Shown: positions 59,064-64,000 of the stretch, piece after piece | Numbering within the stretch: position 1 is the first letter of the stretch | How the letters are laid out: every line of letters begins with the position of its first letter | Assembly (NCBI RefSeq): GCF_014077625.1 | Contig: NZ_JACFXU010000014.1 | Span: 496,001-560,000 of the forward strand | Direction of reading: 5' to 3' | DNA length: 64,000 bases | Source of the DNA: Sediminihaliea albiluteola | Lineage (GTDB): Bacteria > Pseudomonadota > Gammaproteobacteria > Pseudomonadales > Halieaceae | Program-made: the position numbers and the translations under genes | The notes under the pieces: model-generated | What the model was told of the DNA's origin: nothing | The model's input: only the letters and a program-made list of their open reading frames with translations | The model's database searches: none

Positions 59064-60576
59064 AACCGAGCTCCTTTAAGTAGCTATCCATTTGCTGCTC
59101 TAATGCGACCAACTGCTCTTTTAGTTGCAGGCGCTCTTTACGCACAGCCATTAAGTCGATTTCTTCCTCTTCTTCAAAGGTATCCACATAGCGCGGAATA
59201 TTAAGGTTGTAATCGTTCTCTTGAATTTCTTCTAAGTTGGCTAGATAAGCGTATTTATCAACAGATTCGCGTGCGTTGAACGTCTCAACGATTTTCTGGA
59301 TGTTGTCATCGCTGAGTAGGTTTTGGTTTTTACCTGATTTAAACTCGCGGCTGGCGTCGATAAAGAGCACATTGCTATCGGTTTTTTCTTTTTTGAACAT
59401 CAGGATGGCGGCTGGAATGCCGGTGCCGTAAAACAGTTTTTCCGGCAGGCCGATGACCGCGTCCAGTAAGTTCTCATCAATGAGCTGCTTACGAATGCGT
59501 CCTTCTGCAGCGCCGCGGAATAACACGCCATGCGGCACCACGACACCCATACGGCCTGTTTTTGGCTTTAGGGTTTCGATCATGTGCAACACAAAGGCGA
59601 AGTCGCCTCTGGTTTTCGGCGGTACGCCACGGCGAAAGCGGCCGAACTTGTCGTTTTCTGCGTCTTCATGGCCCCACTTGTCTAAAGAAAAAGGCGGGTT
59701 GGCGGTTACTATGTCAAACAGCATTAAGTCGCCGTTTTGGTCCAATAGCTTGGGGTTGCGAATGGTGTCGCCCCACTCGATTTTGTGGTTGTCTTCGCCA
59801 TGCAGGAACATGTTCATTTTTGCCAGTGACCACGTAGAGCCAATGGCTTCTTGACCATACAGGGCGTAGTTTTTGCTGTCGTGGTTTTCAACAACTTTAC
59901 GCGCACACTTCATTAACAACGAGGCAGAACCACACGCAGGGTCGCAGATGCTGTCGCCCGGTTGCGGGTCTAGTAGTGTCGCCATGAGTTCAGATACTTC
60001 TGGCGGGGTATAAAACTCACCGGCTTTCTGGCCACCGCTGGCCGCAAAGTTTTTAATCAAATATTCGTAGGCGTTGCCAATGACGTCTAATGAACCTACA
60101 CGGCTCGGTTTCAGGTTTAACTCTGGCTTAGCAAAATCCTCCAATACATGGCGAAGGATGTCATTCTTTTGCTTTTCTTCCCCTAATCTATCGGTATTAA
60201 AGCTGATGTCTTGGAACACGCTTTTACCGGCATCTTTGAGCTTAGTGCCGTTGGCTTCTTCAATGGCGTGTAGTGCTTGGTCGATGCGCTCACCGTTACC
60301 AGGCTCGTGACGACGCTCATACAAAGCATAAAAACTGGCTGCCTTGGGCAGGACAAAGCGCTCGTTTTTCATCATCTCATCGATCAGTTCAGGTTCGTCG
60401 CCATACTCGGCTTGGTAGCTCTCGTAGTGGTCTTGCCACACGTCTGAAATGTACTTCAGAAACAGCATGGTCAGAATATAGTCTTTATAGGTGTCGGCGC
60501 TGATGGTGCCGCGGAAGGTGTCACAAACAGCCCATAGGGCTTTGTTGATGCTGTCTTGATTAACTTTGTTGTTCAT
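59056..60576 (-). CDS. hsdM: Type I restriction DNA methyltransferase subunit M
   Basis: 506 residues. The helical N-terminal domain (LWAVCDTFRGTISADTYKDY) is followed by the SAM-binding DPACGSASLL (about 212-221) and the N6-adenine catalytic motif TANPPFSLDK (NPPF at 293-296). Together with HsdS it methylates adenine and protects host DNA. The ATG has GGAG eight bases upstream and overlaps the small HsdS stop as ATGA. The downstream Fic start lies inside its last eight bases. Confidence 0.96.
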   Translation of the reverse strand: MNNKVNQDSINKALWAVCDTFRGTISADTYKDYILTMLFLKYISDVWQDHYESYQAEYGDEPELIDEMMKNERFVLPKAASFYALYERRHEPGNGERIDQALHAIEEANGTKLKDAGKSVFQDISFNTDRLGEEKQKNDILRHVLEDFAKPELNLKPSRVGSLDVIGNAYEYLIKNFAASGGQKAGEFYTPPEVSELMATLLDPQPGDSICDPACGSASLLMKCARKVVENHDSKNYALYGQEAIGSTWSLAKMNMFLHGEDNHKIEWGDTIRNPKLLDQNGDLMLFDIVTANPPFSLDKWGHEDAENDKFGRFRRGVPPKTRGDFAFVLHMIETLKPKTGRMGVVVPHGVLFRGAAEGRIRKQLIDENLLDAVIGLPEKLFYGTGIPAAILMFKKEKTDSNVLFIDASREFKSGKNQNLLSDDNIQKIVETFNARESVDKYAYLANLEEIQENDYNLNIPRYVDTFEEEEEIDLMAVRKERLQLKEQLVALEQQMDSYLKELGYE

Positions 60577-61208
60577 GAGTTTTTCTCCATAAGTAGGTGC
60601 TGAAACATGCCTTGCAGCATCGTTTCACGGTTATTCAGTAAGGCTTGTGTCAGCTGTTGTTCTTTTTCCCACAGCTCATTTAAATGCACAATTTTTTGCT
60701 GAATGGACAGGGCAGGAATATCCAGTGGTAATTGCTTGACCGTGGTGGCGTTCAGCATGACCAAGCTTGTGCCTTGGCTTCCAGCGCCTTCGGCTATCCA
60801 GTGCTGTGTTTCGGGGCGGTTGAGCGACCAGCAGAGAAACTCTGGTAATACGCCTTGTTTAGGTGTGATCACTAGAAATTGGCTGCTGACAACAACGGGC
60901 AGTTCAGACGACGGACTTGAGACTAGGCAAGAGGCTCGAAAATAGCCGCCTTTACTGCCGCGTGAAGGTAATAGTATTGAACCTGGACTAACGAAGGCCC
61001 TGTCTCTGCCTTCCCAGTTAATCATGGGCAGTTGATGAGCATGCAGCATGGCTGTATTAGTGTGCTCCCACGCACTGCGTACATCTTTAATTTGCGCCAC
61101 ATGGGCGTTGCCACCGCTGTTGAGTTCATCAACTCTCTCGCGAAAGGTAAATCCAGAGCGGATATCGGCTATATCGCCTAGAATCTGTACTTTAGTGGTT
61201 TTACGCAT
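60573..61208 (-). CDS. Half-size HsdS-like specificity protein
   Basis: 211 residues from the ATG at 61208, which has AGGAG seven bases before it; the open frame continues upstream to 61523 without homology. It reads like one HsdS half: KVQILGDIADIRSGFTFRER at the start and LSIQQKIVHLNELWEKEQQL near the end, i.e. one TRD and one helix. It is placed directly before hsdM, whereas the two-TRD hsdS is two genes further on. A single-TRD protein could dimerise to make a second, palindromic specificity, or could be a decoy. It is not a simple truncation of the large hsdS: the sequences differ. Confidence 0.85.
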   Translation of the reverse strand: MRKTTKVQILGDIADIRSGFTFRERVDELNSGGNAHVAQIKDVRSAWEHTNTAMLHAHQLPMINWEGRDRAFVSPGSILLPSRGSKGGYFRASCLVSSPSSELPVVVSSQFLVITPKQGVLPEFLCWSLNRPETQHWIAEGAGSQGTSLVMLNATTVKQLPLDIPALSIQQKIVHLNELWEKEQQLTQALLNNRETMLQGMFQHLLMEKNS

Positions 61209-61389
61209 GTTGCGCTCCTTTGACCGGTGCGGAAAAGGCATTGAGGTCTTTTTTGATGGGGCTCTCAGGCTGTTCAGCAGCCTTGGGCCGGCCAGCGTTA
61301 GCTTTAACGAGCCACAATCTCTGGGCCAGAATAGCTTTTGCGCCGGAATTGTCGGCTTGTGGTACTTTACTTGTTTGGTAGGGTTGCAT
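61201..61389 (-). CDS. Small ORF at the head of the defence operon
   Basis: 62 residues (MQPYQTSKVPQADNSGAKAI at the start, SPIKKDLNAFSAPVKGAQHA at the end). A GGAG lies seven bases before the ATG, and its stop overlaps the start of the half-size HsdS by eight bases, consistent with translational coupling. It is basic, without a membrane segment, and I recognise no family. It could be a control or leader peptide. It could also be chance, as it is short. Confidence 0.5.
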   Translation of the reverse strand: MQPYQTSKVPQADNSGAKAILAQRLWLVKANAGRPKAAEQPESPIKKDLNAFSAPVKGAQHA

Positions 61390-61823
61390 GGCTCAACTCC
61401 TTCAGCTTTGTGTTTCTTCTCAATAGCTGGCTTTGAATACAGTGACAGGCTGCCACCTGTCGCTGACACCAGCATTAAAAATTTACAGTAGATAGCTAAC
61501 GACTGCCCAGCTGGCGAGCACACATTGCAATAACTGCGCCCCTATGCCAAGGAAAATATGCAGTAGAGGGCCAATGATTGCTAGGCGGCTGCGTAATTTT
61601 GTTAATTTTCGGTAAAAACAGTGCTGGCTGGATTTAAACAGAACGGCGCAGTGCATGCCGAAGTGCTAGGTTAGAGTGAGGGCACCGAGATAAATCGCAC
61701 TTTGCAGCGGTGGTTATATTTTTTTAGTGGCGTGTTGCCAAACCGCTGCACGCTATTCTAACAATAGGGGCAAACAATTTATTAATAACAGTGGCTTGTA
61801 ATAGTCATTGCCTCTTGGGCAAC
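61390..61823. promoter_or_regulatory. Upstream region of the defence operon
   Basis: 434 bases without a gene, containing the operon's promoter and the right edge of the island. A dyad GACAGG (61444-61449) / CCTGTC (61456-61461), about 55 bases before the small ORF, is a candidate operator. No canonical -35/-10 pair is clear. The part from 61550 to 61800 is AT-rich and shows no integrase, transposase or tRNA-end repeat. Confidence 0.4.
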
Positions 61824-62279
61824 TTATTTAGGGCTTTTTTTCTTAACGTAAAGCGTTTTATTTACCCTTGCCACCAACTCATTGTTTTCGTCATGGATAT
61901 TGACTAAAAACTCCGGGAAATACTTATCTCCCTCTGCGGTCTTTGTTTTTATTTCCTCTAAAGTCTCTTTTGAAATCTTTAACACAGCGGAGACTTTATT
62001 TTTGCCTGGTTTAATGAAATCAATATCGGCTGACTTATCCCAGACCAAATAGTCCTTACCTAAGAGCTGCATCAGTAGCAGCACTAAGTGTGGATCTACC
62101 ATGGAATAAAGGCTGCCACCAAAATGTGTACCGAGGGCATTTTTGTTATACCAGCGCAGCGCCATGGACACATGAAGCTCGCTCCAATCTTCACTGATAT
62201 GCGAGATCTTTACCCCAGCCCCAATATAGGGTGGGTAAAAGTTAAGAATTAGCTTGAGTAATTTGGGTGTTAACTTCAT
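61824..62279 (-). CDS. DUF4442 hotdog-fold (thioesterase-like) protein
   Basis: 151 residues. It has the DUF4442 look: ALRWYNKNALGTHFGGSLYS, then MVDPHLVLLLMQLLGKDYLV, within a four-stranded hotdog fold. Family members are thioesterase-like but few are tested. It is a single gene bordering the defence island and may be the first native gene beyond it. Confidence 0.85.
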   Translation of the reverse strand: MKLTPKLLKLILNFYPPYIGAGVKISHISEDWSELHVSMALRWYNKNALGTHFGGSLYSMVDPHLVLLLMQLLGKDYLVWDKSADIDFIKPGKNKVSAVLKISKETLEEIKTKTAEGDKYFPEFLVNIHDENNELVARVNKTLYVKKKSPK

Positions 62280-62458
62280 ATCACCTGACTTTTATTAAGT
62301 ATTATAATTTAGGCTGCTTCCATAGCGCTTTTATGTCGACGCTAAGCATCTTCTATACTCATCTGCGCAGAGATCGCTGGGAGACATTCACTTAGCTGTA
62401 TCGCTTATTTTCTATCCAGCACAGTACTTCAGACTGAGCAGTCTATGAACTAAAAAAG

Positions 62459-62788
62459 TTAGTGGCCTAGGGTTTTGGAAAAGACATTAATGACGATGAC
62501 CCCGGCAACTATCAAAGCCATTCCAATAATAGCTGGCATATCCAAGCTCTGCTGGTATAAGAAATAGCTCACTATAGCCACCAATACAATGCCAAGGCCC
62601 GACCAGATCGCATAAGTGACCCCTATCGGTATAACTCGCAGCACAAGGGTCATAAAGTAAAATGCAATGCCATAGCCAATCACCACAATGAGGCTTGGAA
62701 TGAGTTTGCTAAATTCTTCTGAAGCTTTTAAGGCGCTGGTGGCCACAACTTCAGCAATAATTGCTATGACTAGATACAAATAGGTCAT
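62459..62788 (-). CDS. SMR family multidrug/cation efflux protein
   Basis: 109 residues, four transmembrane helices. The essential glutamate (E13) lies in IIAEVVATSALKAS, and YAIWSGLGIVL carries the conserved Tyr/Trp of the EmrE/QacE branch, rather than the SugE/Gdx type. It works as an antiparallel dimer exchanging protons for lipophilic cations. Stands alone. Confidence 0.92.
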   Translation of the reverse strand: MTYLYLVIAIIAEVVATSALKASEEFSKLIPSLIVVIGYGIAFYFMTLVLRVIPIGVTYAIWSGLGIVLVAIVSYFLYQQSLDMPAIIGMALIVAGVIVINVFSKTLGH

Positions 62789-62864
62789 TATCTTATTTAC
62801 TTCACTGCTCTAGGGTGCGCCCCACTTGAGCAAAAACAGCTGCAACAAGTGGAGCACCTCAAGG

Positions 62865-63191
62865 CTATTCTATTTCTAACTCGCCCACCTTACAGACGTT
62901 CACATCTTCGCGTTTAAACTGCTCACCGGAACGCATCACCACTAAAAAATCAAATATGCAATAGTTAGTGCCATCATCAAAATCCACTTCGATCGACTCA
63001 CCTGGAGCCAGGGTATAGTCACCAAGTAAATCCTCCTGCCACGATGTAGTGCCATCGTTGGAGCCATAGAGCTCTTCAACATGTTGATCCGTGGTGTTAG
63101 TGATTATGACAATTCGATCAAGTGCTGCTGCCTGAGCCGCAAAGAAAACGCAGGCCAAGCCCAAAGCGAGGCGAGATTTGCTGATAATCAT
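62865..63191 (-). CDS. Small exported protein of unknown function
   Basis: 108 residues from the ATG at 63191, which has AAGGA seven bases upstream. A signal peptide (LALGLACVFFAAQAAA) is followed by a short beta-rich domain: DRIVIITNTTDQHVEELYGS, LAPGESIEVDFDDGTNYCIF, ending VNVCKVGELEIE. Two cysteines may form a disulfide. Acidic and probably periplasmic. I do not recognise the family. Confidence 0.7.
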   Translation of the reverse strand: MIISKSRLALGLACVFFAAQAAALDRIVIITNTTDQHVEELYGSNDGTTSWQEDLLGDYTLAPGESIEVDFDDGTNYCIFDFLVVMRSGEQFKREDVNVCKVGELEIE

Positions 63192-63586
63192 TTTTTTGTC
63201 CTTGTTGTTATTCACCAGCAAGCGCAGCTATGAGCGCAATTAACTAACGACGGGGCAGACGATCACTCCGAGCAGTACATGGCATAAACTGGCTAATGCA
63301 GGGTGCTTGCTCCCAATGAGCCAGCCAGAGCAATGCTACGAAAGCCACTGGCAATAGTCCATAACACTCTCTGCCCTAAAGCAGCTTATACCTAGCACTA
63401 CCGGTGGCCGAGATAGCTCTGGCCCAAGGCCATTCTAATCAAGCTGGACCTAACTCAAGCCTTAGTTTCAAGCCTGCGGAGATAGCCTGCAGGCAGAATC
63501 TTGTCAAGTTTAGGCGAAGCGCTAATTAGCTGATAAGCTTCTACTATTGAATGGCAATTTCTAACCATAATGCGTCTAGTTAAGGC
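63192..63586. other. Gene-free stretch before the GAF protein
   Basis: About 395 bases between two divergent genes. It should hold both promoters. I see no clear promoter boxes, repeats or RNA structure. Confidence 0.4.
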
Positions 63587-64000
63587 ATGAGCATGCAGCA
63601 GACCCTTGCCGAATTGGCGGATCAGCAAAAAATTCAAGACATGATTGCCAGCCATGCACCTTTTCAGGATATCTTGGCGGAAGTCACACACATGGTAGCG
63701 CGAAAAATGCCAGGCGCCACCGTTACCTTTATGCTGTATGACGCCTCCGATGACACGCTTTGTTTGGTGCTAGGGGAAGGCTTATCAGAGGACTATAGAT
63801 CGGCCCTTCAGCGGGTGAAAATTGGCCCAGAAGTGGCCACATGTGGAAAGGCTGCATCCATACGAAAAGTCGTTATTACCCAGGACATCAAAAAAGACCC
63901 TAATTGGGCAATTTACCGAGACAGTGCTCTGAAAGAAAACCTGAGATCATGCTGGTCTATTCCTGTAATTACGGCGGATAATAAACTTTTAGGCACCTTT
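63587..64000 (+). CDS. GAF domain signalling protein, N-terminal part
   Basis: The frame runs from the ATG at 63587 to the end of the window (138 residues) without a stop. It starts MSMQQTLAELADQQKIQDMI and then shows a GAF domain with typical features: TVTFMLYDASDDTLCLV, CGKAASIRKVVITQDIKKDP and LRSCWSIPVITADNKLLG. Proteins with this form of GAF usually continue into a diguanylate cyclase, phosphodiesterase or histidine kinase module, which would lie beyond the window. Confidence 0.85.
   Translation, partial: MSMQQTLAELADQQKIQDMIASHAPFQDILAEVTHMVARKMPGATVTFMLYDASDDTLCLVLGEGLSEDYRSALQRVKIGPEVATCGKAASIRKVVITQDIKKDPNWAIYRDSALKENLRSCWSIPVITADNKLLGTF

Noticed and set aside
61700-61790. Possible integron attC-like hairpin (GCGTG...CACGC)
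   Set aside because: No GTTRRRY/RYYYAAC core sites at the right places and no integron integrase.
63455-63691. Minus-strand frame of 78 codons
   Set aside because: It overlaps the start of the much better supported GAF gene on the plus strand and has no ribosome site or recognisable features.

Overview
The window looks like chromosomal DNA of a marine-type gammaproteobacterium related to Pseudomonadales/Cellvibrionales. The evidence is gene order: ubiD, hemC-hemD-hemX-hemY opposite argH, lptM-lysA-dapF-DUF484-xerC-HAD, glnK/amtB, ubiK-comM, rep and a cytochrome c5 gene occur in the same general succession in Pseudomonas. The large TonB-dependent receptors, carotenoid-oxygenase-family enzyme and several beta-oxidation genes fit an oligotrophic marine heterotroph. 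The exact genus cannot be fixed from sequence reading alone.

Layout. 1-5.2 kb: the 3' end of ubiD, then the haem biosynthesis operon hemCDXY on the minus strand, with a decayed reading frame between hemC and argH. 5.2-12.4 kb: argH, a convergent outer-membrane protein (DUF3187), then the lptM-lysA-dapF-DUF484-xerC-HAD run. 12.4-15.5 kb: a nitrogen unit (TorF-like porin, glnK, amtB, second glnK) on the minus strand, preceded by a good sigma-54 promoter match and a long inverted repeat. 15.7-17.5 kb: ubiK and comM. 17.5-33.1 kb: a catabolic region with a PaaN-type aldehyde dehydrogenase, a tandem HxlR regulator, a TonB-dependent receptor, a carotenoid oxygenase, a nitronate-monooxygenase-like flavoprotein, an acyl-CoA ligase, three thiolases and a FadB/FadJ-type multifunctional protein. 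33.3-46.8 kb: rep helicase, NhaP2-type K+/H+ antiporter, an RND efflux pump with its lipoprotein adaptor, cytochrome c5, a glutathione S-transferase, an exported M20 peptidase, DUF3080, DUF4136 and DUF2058 proteins. 46.9-49.5 kb: a second large TonB-dependent receptor.

49.75-61.8 kb: directly after a tRNA-Arg(CCG) gene lies a tightly packed minus-strand operon that I read as a composite defence island. In order of transcription it holds a 62-residue small ORF, a half-size HsdS, HsdM, a Fic protein, a full-size two-TRD HsdS, a SIR2-family protein, a HerA-family ATPase, HsdR and an HEXXH-type zinc peptidase. Most junctions overlap or are separated by fewer than ten bases, so a SIR2-HerA pair (a known NAD-depleting antiphage type) is physically nested inside a complete type I restriction-modification system. 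This is the most interesting part of the window. No integrase or clear attachment-site duplication was found.

61.8-64 kb: a DUF4442 hotdog protein, an SMR-family transporter, a small exported protein and the start of a GAF-domain signalling protein that runs off the end.
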